DNA of 64,000 nucleotides, taken from the NCBI RefSeq assembly GCF_019375475.1, contig NZ_JAHXGQ010000005.1:124001-188000 (forward strand), in the 5' to 3' direction. The notes under the pieces are model-generated. The model did no database searches and had not been told where the DNA came from. It was given only the letters and a program-made list of their open reading frames with translations. Numbering within the stretch: position 1 is the stretch's first letter; each line of letters starts with the position of its first letter. A program made the position numbers and the translations under genes. This document shows, piece after piece, positions 9,501 to 18,854 of the stretch. The DNA is from Saccharothrix obliqua (GTDB taxonomy: Bacteria; Actinomycetota; Actinomycetes; Mycobacteriales; Pseudonocardiaceae).

Positions 9501-9915
9501 ACCGGACTTCGGCGCGTCGGACTTCGCCGAGGGCGGTCACGCGGCGGAAGCCCCGCCCGCGGAAACCCGCGCGACGCCCGCGTTCGCCGAGCAGGACGCC
9601 GAATCGGCGTGGCAGTCGCCCGCCGACGAGGGTTGGCAGGCCGCGCAGGCGTTGCTGAGCAAGGCCCCAGAGACCACGACACAGGCGGGGTTGCCCAAGC
9701 GGGTGCCCAAGGCTCAGCTTGTGCCGGGATCAGCCGCTCCCAAGCCGCAGGCGGCGGAGCGGCAACCGCAGCGGCCCCCGCTGCCACCACGATCGGCTGA
9801 CGCGATCCGTGGACGCATGTCGAGTCTTCAGCAGGGCGTCCGTCGAGGGCGACACGCGTTGATCGACGCTTACGCTGGTGACATGTCGAGCCGGCAAGAC
9901 GAGGAGCAGGAGTGA
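6547..9915 (+). CDS. cvnA: Conservon sensor histidine kinase-like protein with NIT domain (CvnA)
   Basis: This membrane sensor has about 1122 residues. A first membrane helix ([20 protein letters not shown]) is followed by an extracytoplasmic nitrate/nitrite-sensing-type helical domain, a second helix ([19 protein letters not shown]), a HAMP segment, a [17 protein letters not shown] dimer helix and a GHKL ATPase ([19 protein letters not shown]). A disordered acidic Pro/Ala/Glu tail of about 400 residues contains three LPKR motifs. Family knowledge: CvnA acts with a roadblock protein, a DUF742 protein and a GTPase as a G-protein-like signalling complex at the membrane. The start is uncertain: GTG 6583 is an alternative and the frame is open to 6364. 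It overlaps the next gene by four bases (GTGA). Confidence 0.92.
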   Translation: MGDGLAALRDGTVTESTGGGPTTDVRARQSAGTAPWRLRNWRLPTKLAAVLLIPTLAALALGGLRVQSDLDDATEFNRLANQIQVEAAVADLVQQLQRERDLSTSYVASGKTVDRVVLDRQLRRVNDMTDALNTKISELSGDLGDEAVTRFRRAADQLNRLNSLRNAVRDTAYPSDAVLRTYSESVENLLDLGEQAIAGINHPELVRLHLATNAMSRIKEQESRKRGIMLDVFQRGGFGPGQERALLAANAELDAARNDFRKSATPDQAKIYDDMVTGLIVDTANDMQESALNLATEDKSLSTLRPEKWDIASTLTVNLTRDVENLLLEQLQNRTDELTGEARTAALRDSGIVLGALLLAMVMALFVARSILNPLRTLRRTALEVADHGLPDAVSRILVDPNPQEAAKTAIEPVPITTKEEVGQVARAFDAVHGEAVRLAAEQALLRDNVNSMFVNLSRRSQALVERQLNLIDRLEQDEQDPDQLASLFELDHLATRMRRNSENLLVLSGTDLSRRLTRPVPAAEVLGAAVSEVEQYARVQVGQTPELTVQGRAVNDLVHLIAELLDNATAFSDPVTKVTVRTARTRHGELAIEIQDRGVGMAEQEIADANERLADPPDVDVAVSRRMGLYVVARLAKRHDIKVRLRANEDIEGGTTALVVVPEALVAAPTAAGSPLGAPQESVFGTPAATYPPAQNPAERASGIAGAFTGSMPRLDEEPAFPVSFVRGEGEQDAAALPTFGETPAETSGEVSQPWLPLGDDMTARDVEHEPSGTFGEPTLFTAYEDRRDEDDPDGHGFETTQFAPAIDHPTAAGGPFVDAAPVEEPEPVRRNGFTPHEAEPADTEPADVEPAKARPARAEHDLDAPTERLPIYEAVLSQWFQAVGSETSAATAQDVPPAPRPEPAEEPVEPTPAPADAAAPVVAPREVDQGRAFTGGGLPKRQPGSPDNLPKRAVEVPRVTEPESEPVAHDRTGQDSARHDFAAPDFGASDFAEGGHAAEAPPAETRATPAFAEQDAESAWQSPADEGWQAAQALLSKAPETTTQAGLPKRVPKAQLVPGSAAPKPQAAERQPQRPPLPPRSADAIRGRMSSLQQGVRRGRHALIDAYAGDMSSRQDEEQE

Positions 9916-10331
9916 CGACCGCAGCTCAGCCAGGCAGCTTTGGTTGGCTTATCACCGACTTCGTGCGCCGGGTTCCCGGTGTGGCCCATTCCGTCGTGGT
10001 GTCGGCGGACGGGCTGCTGCTCGCCGGTTCGCAGGGCCTGCCCCGCGACCGCGCGGAGCAGCTCTCCGCCGTGGCTTCCGGTCTGGTCAGCCTCACGGCG
10101 GGCGCGGCTCGGTGCTTCGAGGCGGGCAGCGTGAACCAGACCGTGGTCGAGATGGAACGGGGCTACCTGTTCCTCATGTCGATCAGCGACGGGTCGTGCC
10201 TCGCGGTGCTCGCGGCCCCGAACTGCGACATCGGCCTCGTGGCCTACGAGATGACCCTGCTGGTCGAGCGCGTCGGCCAGCAGCTCACCCCGGAGCTGCG
10301 CGCGCAGCTCCAGGGCGTGGTTCGGCGGTAG
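9912..10331 (+). CDS. cvnB: Roadblock/LC7-domain protein (CvnB)
   Basis: This 139-residue single-domain protein has a roadblock/LC7 fold: [30 protein letters not shown] at the start and the conserved [22 protein letters not shown] strand region. In conservons and in MglA/MglB-like systems, roadblock proteins regulate the partner small GTPase. Its GTG overlaps the TGA of the kinase gene, giving translational coupling. It lies between the kinase and DUF742 genes in the canonical conservon order. Confidence 0.95.
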   Translation: MTTAAQPGSFGWLITDFVRRVPGVAHSVVVSADGLLLAGSQGLPRDRAEQLSAVASGLVSLTAGAARCFEAGSVNQTVVEMERGYLFLMSISDGSCLAVLAAPNCDIGLVAYEMTLLVERVGQQLTPELRAQLQGVVRR

Positions 10332-10362
10332 ATCCTCATGAGATCGTGGGGGTGAGCGGTAA

Positions 10363-11112
10363 ATGGCTGAACGATCTGGCGCCGGCGCCCGCCGCTTCGG
10401 TAGGAACTTCAACTACCAGGAGTGGGCGGTCGGCGGTTTCCGATTCGCGGAGCCGGATGCCGACCCCTCAGCGGAAGAGGAAGCCGAGGACGCACCCAAC
10501 TCGTGGACCGGTCGGGCGGCCGAACCTCCACGGGTCGAAGGCACAGGGCAGGGGCAAGGCGATATGTCTCAGCGTGAGGTTGACGACTCGTCGTACGACT
10601 ACGACGACGTCCCCAACCGGTTCGACATCGACGGGTACGGCAGCGGGCTGTTCGGGGGTCCGGGCGCCGACCTGTTCGGTGCCCACGGTCTGCCCGACAG
10701 CGTTCCGGAGCAGCTGCCCTACACGACCGGCCCGCAGCCGGTCGTGCGGCGCGAGGAGAACCCCGCGGCCGAGTCGGGCTCGCTGGTCCGCCCGTACACC
10801 AGGACCGGTGGCCGCACCCGGCCCGACTACGACCTCGCCATCGAGGCGCTGGTGTCCACCAGCGAACGTGGCCTGGAACGGGACGCGGCGGTGCTGCCGG
10901 AGCACCGGTCCATCTGCGGTCTGTGCACCGACACCCGGTCGGTGGCGGAGGTGGCGGCGCACCTGCGGTTGCCGTTGGGCGTCGTGCGCGTGTTGATCGG
11001 CGACATGGCGAGCATGGGTTTGGTTTTGATTCACCAGGGCGGCTTGGTCGTGGGGGACCGGCCTTCCATTGAATTCCTTGAGAGGGTGCTCAGTGGGCTT
11101 CGCAGGCTCTAG
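10363..11112 (+). CDS. cvnC: DUF742 conservon protein (CvnC) with extended N-terminus
   Basis: This 249-residue protein has a C-terminal winged-helix-like DUF742 domain from about residue 145 (RPYTRTGGRTRPDYDLAIEAL, then ILPEHRSICGLC-type and VAEVAAHLRLPLGVVRVLIGD segments), ending FLERVLSGLRRL. The first ~140 residues are acidic and low-complexity, making it longer than a core DUF742 protein. A second in-frame ATG at 10564 would give a shorter form. It lies 31 bp after the roadblock gene and overlaps the GTPase gene by 20 bp. Its role in the signalling complex is inferred from context. Confidence 0.9.
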   Translation: MAERSGAGARRFGRNFNYQEWAVGGFRFAEPDADPSAEEEAEDAPNSWTGRAAEPPRVEGTGQGQGDMSQREVDDSSYDYDDVPNRFDIDGYGSGLFGGPGADLFGAHGLPDSVPEQLPYTTGPQPVVRREENPAAESGSLVRPYTRTGGRTRPDYDLAIEALVSTSERGLERDAAVLPEHRSICGLCTDTRSVAEVAAHLRLPLGVVRVLIGDMASMGLVLIHQGGLVVGDRPSIEFLERVLSGLRRL

Positions 11113-11698
11113 CCCCAACGCGGCTGAAGGCGCTCGTAAGCCGACGACCTCCGCGAAGATCGTGGTGGCTGGTGGTTTCGGCGTGGGCAAGACGACGTTT
11201 GTCGGCTCCGTGTCGGAGATCGTTCCGCTGACCACCGAGGCGGTGATGACCGAGGCCAGTGCCGGCGTGGACGACCTCTCGGCGACGCCGAACAAGGTCA
11301 CCACCACGGTGGCCATGGACTTCGGCCGGGTGTCGCTGGACCAGGACCTGATCCTGTACCTGTTCGGCACCCCGGGGCAGCACCGGTTCTGGTTCATGTG
11401 GGACGACCTGGTCAAAGGCGCGATCGGCGCGATCGTGCTGGTGGACACCCGGCGGTTGGCCGACGCGTTCGCGTCGATCGACTTCTTCGACGACCGCCAG
11501 CTGCCCTACGTCGTCGGCGTGAACTGCTTCGACGGCCTGCTGCACCACCGCATCGAGGACGTGCGGGAGGCGTTGACGATCGACCAGTCGGTGCCGATCG
11601 TGACGTGCGACGCGCGCAACCGGCAGTCGACCAAGCAGACGCTGATCACGCTGGTGGAGCACTCCATGCGCCAGTGGATGTCGGTGCGCGCGGGCTGA
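11093..11698 (+). CDS. cvnD: Conservon small GTPase (CvnD)
   Basis: This 201-residue Ras-like/MglA-type GTPase has the P-loop GGFGVGKTT (Lys33, Thr34), a switch region around TTTVAMDFGR, the G3 motif LFGTPGQ and a GVNCFD segment in place of NKXD. Family knowledge places it as the G-protein output of the CvnABCD complex. The GTG at 11093 follows GAGAGG at eight bases; an in-frame start at 11069 would lengthen the overlap with the DUF742 gene. It ends the conservon; no cytochrome P450 (CvnE/F) follows. Confidence 0.94.
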   Translation: MGFAGSSPNAAEGARKPTTSAKIVVAGGFGVGKTTFVGSVSEIVPLTTEAVMTEASAGVDDLSATPNKVTTTVAMDFGRVSLDQDLILYLFGTPGQHRFWFMWDDLVKGAIGAIVLVDTRRLADAFASIDFFDDRQLPYVVGVNCFDGLLHHRIEDVREALTIDQSVPIVTCDARNRQSTKQTLITLVEHSMRQWMSVRAG

Positions 11699-11699
11699 A

Positions 11700-11734
11700 C
11701 CCGCCCGGACCACCAGGGGCGGCTCCCGGGCGGG
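11700..11734. terminator. Possible terminator hairpin after the conservon
   Basis: A nine-base inverted repeat (11700-11708 with 11726-11734, arms CCCGCCCGG and CCGGGCGGG) starts right after the GTPase stop codon, in the 133-bp gap before a convergent gene. The stem is short with a 17-base loop. Confidence 0.45.
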
Positions 11735-11831
11735 GGTCGCCCCTTCGGCGCGTCCGCGCAACGGGGGATCGGCGTGACGATGGGTGCGTCGGGCCGGGGG
11801 AGTGCGTGGTGGGTCGGTCGAGCGGTGCGGG

Positions 11832-14075
11832 TTACGCCGGGTCCTCCTCGACCAGCGCGGCCGACGTGATGCGGTGCAGCGGGAACCGGCGCACCTCGCC
11901 GTAGCTGACGTCCACGCCCTCCAGCACACCGCCGCCGACGACCTGCGGCTTGATCACCCGCCGCGCGGCCGTGCCGTGGCCGTCCACGAAGTCGACCAGC
12001 ACGCCGCGACCCTCGCGTGCCGCCTGCTGGAGCAGGGCGAGCGTCGCGGACGGGCCCGCGCCCAGGTTGCCCGGCACCGACACCCGCGCGCCACCCGTCG
12101 TGGCCGCCGCCTGGTCGCCCGCCCGGACCAGCCGCACCAGCTCGGCCAGCTGCTCCGCCGACGGCGGGGTGGGTGCGGGCGAACGCCGCCTGCCCCGGCT
12201 CGGCACGCGCCTGCCCGCGGGCCGCAGGTCCAGCACCCGCCCGTCGGGCCCCTCGGCGGCCGGTGCGAAACCCGCCGCGCGCAACCCGTCCAGCACCTCG
12301 GCCAACGGGTACGGGCTCACCAGCACGGTCGGCGCGATCTTGCGCAGCTCCAGCCGCTCCGCCGCCGGGTGCGCGGCGACCTCGGTCACCAGGACCGGGT
12401 CGTCGCAGCGCAGGAACGAACCCGCGGCGCCGCCGCGCAACCTGCCGTGCTTGCGGGCCGCGTCGTCGACGAGGTAGGTCAGCGACTGCGGCACCGGCGT
12501 GCGCGACCTGGACCGGAACAGCTCGTGCAGGTCGGCCGCCGTCCGCCCGGCGTCGAACGCCCGCCGCACCGAGCCCTCGTGCACCCGGTACACGGTCGCG
12601 CCGCCCGCCGACTCGACGTCCGCGACGAGCGCGATCTCCTCCGCCAGCTCGGGTTCCAGTCGACCCGGCGCGACCACCGTCAGGTCGGCCTGCACCAGCA
12701 CGTGGTCCACCGGCGCGGGCAGCGCGTCGCCGAGCCGCTTCGCCGCCGGACCCGGTCCCTCGCCGAGCAGCGTGCGGCCCTGCGCGGTCAACGCGTGCAA
12801 CGCCACCACGCCCACCGCCGTGCCCTCCTCGACGGTCCACCGCACCAGCTCGTCACGCAGCTTCCCGCCACGCCGGGGCGCGCGCCACGCCAGCACCGCC
12901 GCCAACCCGTCCACGTCCGGCGCGCCGGTGCCCGGCGGCAACGCGGCCAGGGCGTCCAGCACGCGCCGGCGGTCACGGGGCGCGGCCGGCCGGTTCAGCT
13001 CCGGCGCGAGCGGGTTGAGCAGGCGGTCGCGGTCGTCGCGCCGCCCGATCAGGCCGGGCAGCCGCGGCAGGTCCAGCCACGCCTGCGCCAGCGTCGCCCA
13101 CCGGTGCTCGGGCGCGGCGGTCAGCCACGAGTCGGCCTGCGTGGTCGGCGCCCACTCCGGTTCCGCGCCCTCGGTGTCCACGACCAGCCCGGCGTTCACC
13201 ACCAGCTCCACCAGCAGTGCGGCCCGGCTCTCGTCCACCGCCAGGTCCTTCGCGAGCTTGCGCAGGTCCCGCACGCCGACACCGCCGGAGCGCAGCACCG
13301 CGGGCGGCTCCTCGGACCACGCCGCGAGCAGGCCCTCCACGTGCCGCGACAGCTCCAGCGCCGCACCGCCGCCGGTGCTGTCCACGGTCAGCGGGTCGCG
13401 GTCCGTGGTCGCCAGCGGCGGCTCGGTGGCGTGCACGTCGCCCAGCGGCCGGTCGCCGCGCACGACGAGACCGATCTCACGCGGCAGCTCGACGGTGTGC
13501 GCGTCGCGCCGCACCAGCAGGCCGCGGGCCAGCAGCTTCTGGATCGGGGTGCGGGCGTTCGCGAGCGAGACCACGTGCGCCGCGTCCTTCGTCTGCCCGA
13601 TCGGCGGTCCCGCGGCGAGCGCGTCCAGCACGCGCCGCTCGTCGTCGCCGAGGTCGGCCAGGTCCGCGCCGGCCAGGGCGGGCACCGACCGGCCGAGGCC
13701 GCACGGGAACGGGTGCACCGCGTCCCGCGTGGCGGGCGGCGTGCTCATCGCCTCGTCGTCGCCCCACACCAGGGCGCGGGCGCGCAGCAGGTCGACCGCG
13801 GGGCGGACGTCCACGTCGAACAGGGCGGCCAGGTCCGCGAACCGCGCCGGCCGCTGGTCGGCGTCCAGCACCAGCAGGGCTTCCAGCACGGTGAGGGCGA
13901 GCGTGTCGAGGTCTTCGCACGCCCGCGCCACGGACGCCCGCGACCCGACGCGGGTGGCGAGCACCACCGTGTCGGCGGGTGGTGGGGTGGCCAGGTCGGG
14001 GCGCGCGCGCAGCAGCGCCACGAGCGCGGTGTCGTCCTGCGCGCGCAGCCACTCGGCGAGTGTGGTGCCGGACAT
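11832..14075 (-). CDS. Helicase-associated protein with C-terminal WYL-like region (XPB partner, Rv0862c-like)
   Basis: This protein of about 747 residues belongs to the helicase C-terminal/Ssl2-like family found beside bacterial XPB genes. The N-terminal part has winged-helix-like segments (TLAEWLRAQDDTALVALLRARPDL). The middle matches the helicase-associated domain (LVQADLTVVAPGRLEPELAEEIALVADVES, then FLRCDDPVLVTEVAAHP). The C-terminus (GRGVLVDFVDGHGTAARRVIKPQVVGGG, FPLHRITSA) resembles a WYL-type ligand-sensing fold. It lacks its own helicase motifs. In M. tuberculosis it adjoins XPB (from memory); here about 10 kb lies between. The ATG at 14075 follows GGTGGGG and a CTATAC hexamer. Confidence 0.85.
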   Translation of the reverse strand: MSGTTLAEWLRAQDDTALVALLRARPDLATPPPADTVVLATRVGSRASVARACEDLDTLALTVLEALLVLDADQRPARFADLAALFDVDVRPAVDLLRARALVWGDDEAMSTPPATRDAVHPFPCGLGRSVPALAGADLADLGDDERRVLDALAAGPPIGQTKDAAHVVSLANARTPIQKLLARGLLVRRDAHTVELPREIGLVVRGDRPLGDVHATEPPLATTDRDPLTVDSTGGGAALELSRHVEGLLAAWSEEPPAVLRSGGVGVRDLRKLAKDLAVDESRAALLVELVVNAGLVVDTEGAEPEWAPTTQADSWLTAAPEHRWATLAQAWLDLPRLPGLIGRRDDRDRLLNPLAPELNRPAAPRDRRRVLDALAALPPGTGAPDVDGLAAVLAWRAPRRGGKLRDELVRWTVEEGTAVGVVALHALTAQGRTLLGEGPGPAAKRLGDALPAPVDHVLVQADLTVVAPGRLEPELAEEIALVADVESAGGATVYRVHEGSVRRAFDAGRTAADLHELFRSRSRTPVPQSLTYLVDDAARKHGRLRGGAAGSFLRCDDPVLVTEVAAHPAAERLELRKIAPTVLVSPYPLAEVLDGLRAAGFAPAAEGPDGRVLDLRPAGRRVPSRGRRRSPAPTPPSAEQLAELVRLVRAGDQAAATTGGARVSVPGNLGAGPSATLALLQQAAREGRGVLVDFVDGHGTAARRVIKPQVVGGGVLEGVDVSYGEVRRFPLHRITSAALVEEDPA

Positions 14076-14159
14076 CCCCACCACGGTATAGGGCCGCGCG
14101 CGGCGCGGACGCGGTGAGGCACACTTGTCCCCGACGTGCAGCACCACCGAGGAGGAATC

Positions 14160-14345
14160 GTGGCCAAGGCCCGCCCCGAGCGCATCGACCCGCACTGGCC
14201 CGAGCCGGCCGGGAACGACAAGCACGCGGTCAGCGAACTCGCCAGCGACCTGCAGGGTGCGTTGTCCCCCTTCGGCCGGACCGTGTTCCCGCTGCCCGCC
14301 GACGAGCTGGGCTACCACCACCCGGTGACCGAGATCAACCGCTGA
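14160..14345 (+). CDS. Small conserved protein (Rv0863 position)
   Basis: This 61-residue soluble protein has a strong GGAGGA ribosome site before its GTG start. It is charged at the N-terminus (AKARPERIDPHWPEP) and has no signal or membrane segment. It is divergent from the helicase-associated gene and followed by a perfect hairpin terminator, so it is probably a single-gene transcript. Its place matches the short conserved gene between Rv0862c and moaC2 in M. tuberculosis (from memory). Function is unknown. Confidence 0.75.
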   Translation: MAKARPERIDPHWPEPAGNDKHAVSELASDLQGALSPFGRTVFPLPADELGYHHPVTEINR

Positions 14346-14358
14346 TCCGCGATTTCCC

Positions 14359-14387
14359 GCCGCCCCGTCGTGCAGTGACGGGGCGGC
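14359..14387 (+). terminator. Hairpin terminator after small conserved gene
   Basis: A perfect 11-bp stem (14359-14369 with 14377-14387) with a seven-base loop begins 13 bases after the stop codon. It separates the small gene from the malic enzyme gene. Confidence 0.8.
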
Positions 14388-14525
14388 TCGCGTGCGGAGA
14401 CCTTTCGGGGGAGACGACTCTCACCCGGAAGGCTTGCTGCGACCAGGGCGAGCCGCCCGCGTTCCGCCTACGGGCGCGGTCTAGGCTCGGTACCCCGCTG
14501 GAGCAGTAAGTCCTGGGAGGATTCG

Positions 14526-15914
<1,389 letters not shown>

Positions 15915-15946
15915 CGGGGAACTCCGCGCGGCCTAGCATCGAGCGC

Positions 15947-16420
15947 ATGGGCAAGGGTTTCACCCACCTCGATGGGAGCGGCGCGGCGCACATGGTCGAC
16001 GTGTCCGCCAAGGAGCAGACCAGCCGCACGGCCGTGGCGAGCGGGGTGTTGCGGACCACGGCCGAGGTGGTCCGCCTCCTCCGCGGCGACGGCCTGCCGA
16101 AGGGCGACGCGCTCGCCACCGCCCGGATAGCCGGGATCATGGCCGCCAAGCGCACCTGGGAGCTGGTGCCGCTGTGCCACCCGATCGCGTTGTCCGGGAT
16201 CGCGGTGGACCTGGCGGTCGGCGAGGAGGAGGTGCGGATCACGGCCACCGTGCGCACCACCGACCGGACCGGGGTGGAGATGGAGGCGCTGACCGCCGTC
16301 ACGGTGGCGGGTCTGGCGTTGCACGACATGGTCAAGGCGGTCGACCCGGCCGCCACGCTCGACGCCGTGCGCGTGGAGCGCAAGGAGGGCGGCAAGACCG
16401 GTCTGTGGGTCCGCCCGTGA
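15947..16420 (+). CDS. moaC: Cyclic pyranopterin monophosphate synthase MoaC
   Basis: This 157-residue protein converts the MoaA product to cyclic pyranopterin monophosphate in molybdenum-cofactor synthesis. It shows HMVDVSAKEQTSRTAVASG, the LVPLCHP active-site motif and the C-terminal HDMVKAVDP. The ATG is seven bases after TAGCAT, so it may be leaderless. Its GTGA end couples it to the next gene. Partner genes moaA and moaD lie beyond the rpf gene. Confidence 0.97.
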   Translation: MGKGFTHLDGSGAAHMVDVSAKEQTSRTAVASGVLRTTAEVVRLLRGDGLPKGDALATARIAGIMAAKRTWELVPLCHPIALSGIAVDLAVGEEEVRITATVRTTDRTGVEMEALTAVTVAGLALHDMVKAVDPAATLDAVRVERKEGGKTGLWVRP

Positions 16421-16899
16421 CGGCCGGGCGGCGGGCGGTGGTGATCACCGCGTCCAACCGGGCCGCGGCGGGCGTCTACGCGGACCGCGGCGGGCCGATC
16501 ATCGTGGACTGGCTGCGGTCGCGCGGGTACGCGGTGGACGAGGCCGTGGTGGTGCCCGACGGCGAACCGGTCGCGGAGGCGTTGCGCGCGGCGGTGGCCG
16601 CCGGGGCCGCGGTGGTGCTCACCACCGGCGGGACCGGGATCAGCCCCACGGACCGCACCCCCGAGGCCACGCGTGCCGTCCTGGACTACGAGGTGCCCGG
16701 TGTCGCGGACGTCGTCCGCGCGGCCGGGTGGCCCCGCGTGCCGACCGCCGTGCTGTCGCGTGGTGTCGCCGGGGTGGCGGGGCGGACGTTCGTCGTGAAC
16801 CTGCCCGGCTCCACGGGTGGCGTGCGTGACGGGTTGGAGGTGCTCGGCACCGTGCTGGAGCACGCCGTGGACCAGTTGGCCGGAGGTGACCACGCATGA
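16417..16899 (+). CDS. mog: Molybdopterin adenylyltransferase-type protein (Mog/MoaB)
   Basis: This 160-residue MoCF-domain protein activates molybdopterin by adenylation before metal insertion. The signature motifs are TTGGTGISPTDRTPEAT and VVNLPGSTGGVRDGLE. It overlaps moaC by four bases and moaE by four bases, so the three form a coupled operon. Mog and MoaB cannot be separated by sequence alone; Mog is used because of the matching order in M. tuberculosis (from memory). Confidence 0.92.
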   Translation: MTAGRRAVVITASNRAAAGVYADRGGPIIVDWLRSRGYAVDEAVVVPDGEPVAEALRAAVAAGAAVVLTTGGTGISPTDRTPEATRAVLDYEVPGVADVVRAAGWPRVPTAVLSRGVAGVAGRTFVVNLPGSTGGVRDGLEVLGTVLEHAVDQLAGGDHA

Positions 16900-17321
16900 C
16901 CGAGGTCCTGCGCGCGACCGTCAGCGAGGAGCCGCTGTCGGTGGAGGAGCACGCCGCCCTCGTGGCGAACGCCGGCGCGGGGGCGGTGGTGACGTTCGCC
17001 GGCGTGGTGCGCGACCACGACCACGGGCGGGTCGTGCGGGAGTTGGAGTACGCCGGTCACCCCACCGCCGCCGACGTGGTGGCGGAGGTCGTGGCGGACG
17101 TCGTCGGGAAGTTCTCGGGGGTGCGGGCGGTCGCCGTGTCGCACCGGGTGGGGCAGCTCGCGATCGGGGACGTCGCGCTGGCGGTCGCCGTGTCGGCGGA
17201 GCACCGGGCGGAGGCGTTCGCGTTGTGCTCGGAGTTGGTGGACGAGGTGAAGCGCCGTCTCCCGGTGTGGAAGCGGCAGGTGTTCGCCGATGGCACCGAC
17301 GAGTGGGTCAACTGCCCGTAG
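16896..17321 (+). CDS. moaE: Molybdopterin synthase large subunit MoaE
   Basis: This 141-residue subunit works with thiocarboxylated MoaD to put the dithiolene sulfurs on the pterin. It shows TFAGVVRDHDHGR, LEYAGHP, AVSHRVGQLAIGD and the C-terminal substrate-binding stretch LPVWKRQVFADG. It is the last gene of the moaC-mog-moaE operon (ATGA overlap with mog) and is followed by tandem repeats and a terminator. Confidence 0.97.
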   Translation: MTEVLRATVSEEPLSVEEHAALVANAGAGAVVTFAGVVRDHDHGRVVRELEYAGHPTAADVVAEVVADVVGKFSGVRAVAVSHRVGQLAIGDVALAVAVSAEHRAEAFALCSELVDEVKRRLPVWKRQVFADGTDEWVNCP

Positions 17322-17337
17322 TCGGGGGACTGCCTAT

Positions 17338-17460
17338 GGGTGGCCGGGGATGCCGGTGGTTGGTCGGGGACCGCCGGTGGTTGGTCGGGGACCGCCGGTG
17401 GGTGGCCGGGGACCGCCGATGGGTGGCTGGTCGCCGGAGGGACTGCCGATGGGTGGCTGT
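17338..17460. repeat. Degenerate ~21-bp tandem repeats after moaE
   Basis: About five imperfect copies of a 20-21 bp unit start at 17338; two adjacent copies at 17358-17378 and 17379-17399 are identical. The units share GGTGG-CCGGGGACCGCCG. They fill the convergent gap between moaE and rpf and are not clearly coding. Confidence 0.75.
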
Positions 17461-17494
17461 CCGGCGCTCGTTTGGCCGAGAAAAGAAGAAGCGG

Positions 17495-17529
17495 AGAGGC
17501 CCCGCCGTGGGGGGAACGGCGGGGCCTCT
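17495..17529. terminator. Bidirectional hairpin terminator, moaE and rpf
   Basis: A perfect 13-bp stem (17495-17507 with 17517-17529) and a nine-base loop lie 12 bp from the rpf stop codon and 174 bp after the moaE stop. It can terminate both convergent transcripts. Confidence 0.85.
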
Positions 17530-17540
17530 GGTCTGCTAGA

Positions 17541-18345
<805 letters not shown>

Positions 18346-18436
18346 TGTGCGGCATTCCGGTGTTGCTCTCGGTCGGTCGGGGCCAACCGAGAAGCGACCG
18401 TACGTAACCGCGAGCGCGAGTCCAAACGTTCTGGCC

Positions 18437-18452
18437 TGTGATGGCCATCACT
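18437..18452. promoter_or_regulatory. CRP-like operator upstream of rpf
   Basis: TGTGA-TGGCCA-TCACT matches the CRP consensus TGTGA-N6-TCACA at nine of ten half-site bases. The inner 12 bases TGATGGCCATCA are a perfect palindrome. An outer AAACGTT (18424-18430) and AACGTTT (18455-18461) extend the symmetry. The site is about 216 bp before the rpf start. CRP (Rv3676) control of rpfA is established in M. tuberculosis; control here is inferred. Confidence 0.65.
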
Positions 18453-18556
18453 GTAACGTTTGGGGGTGATCTGGCGAGATGCCTGTTTTCCCAGGTCAGA
18501 CCGCCGTTACCGTCCTGTTTCCAATCCGAGATTTATCGAGATGGATCACGTTAAGT

Positions 18557-18600
18557 GAGGTCTGAGTCACGCGTCTTTCCACGTCCGAGTGACAGACCTC
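18557..18600 (-). terminator. Inverted repeat at the end of moaD
   Basis: GAGGTCTG at 18557-18564 and CAGACCTC at 18593-18600 pair, with four further pairs (TCAC/GTGA) after a two-base bulge. The structure overlaps the moaD stop codon. It may end the moaA-moaD transcript; no T-tract is present. Confidence 0.4.
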
Positions 18601-18853
18601 AGCCCCCGGCGAAGGGCGGCAGCACGTCCAGCTCCGCGCCCGCCGGCACCGGCGTGGCGCGGTCCCGCACCGCCACGCCGTCCAACAGGAAGGAGCACGC
18701 GGCGAGCACGCGGTCCAGCCGCCCGCCGTGCCGCGCGCCGATCTCGGCCAGCACGTGCGCCACGGTCGGCGCGCCGGCCAGCTCCACGCGCTCGTCCGGC
18801 ACACCGGCCGCCGCCCGCGCGCCGGCGAAGTACCGCACCGTCAGCTGGACCAC
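18599..18853 (-). CDS. moaD: Molybdopterin synthase sulfur-carrier subunit MoaD
   Basis: This 84-residue ubiquitin-like protein (VQLTVRYFAGARAAAGVPDERVEL) ends in the essential Gly-Gly (PPFAGG), which is adenylated and thiocarboxylated so that it can donate sulfur to the pterin with MoaE. The GTG start is one base after the moaA stop, with the ribosome site inside that stop region (TGAGGTG), so the two genes are translationally linked. Confidence 0.93.
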   Translation of the reverse strand: MVQLTVRYFAGARAAAGVPDERVELAGAPTVAHVLAEIGARHGGRLDRVLAACSFLLDGVAVRDRATPVPAGAELDVLPPFAGG

Positions 18854-18854
18854 C

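Noticed and set aside
6592..9540. Long minus-strand open frame (about 980 codons) opposite the conservon kinase
   Set aside because: Composition is Arg/Gly/Val/His-rich with no domain; it mirrors codon bias of the kinase on the plus strand, where TM, HAMP and ATPase motifs are clear.
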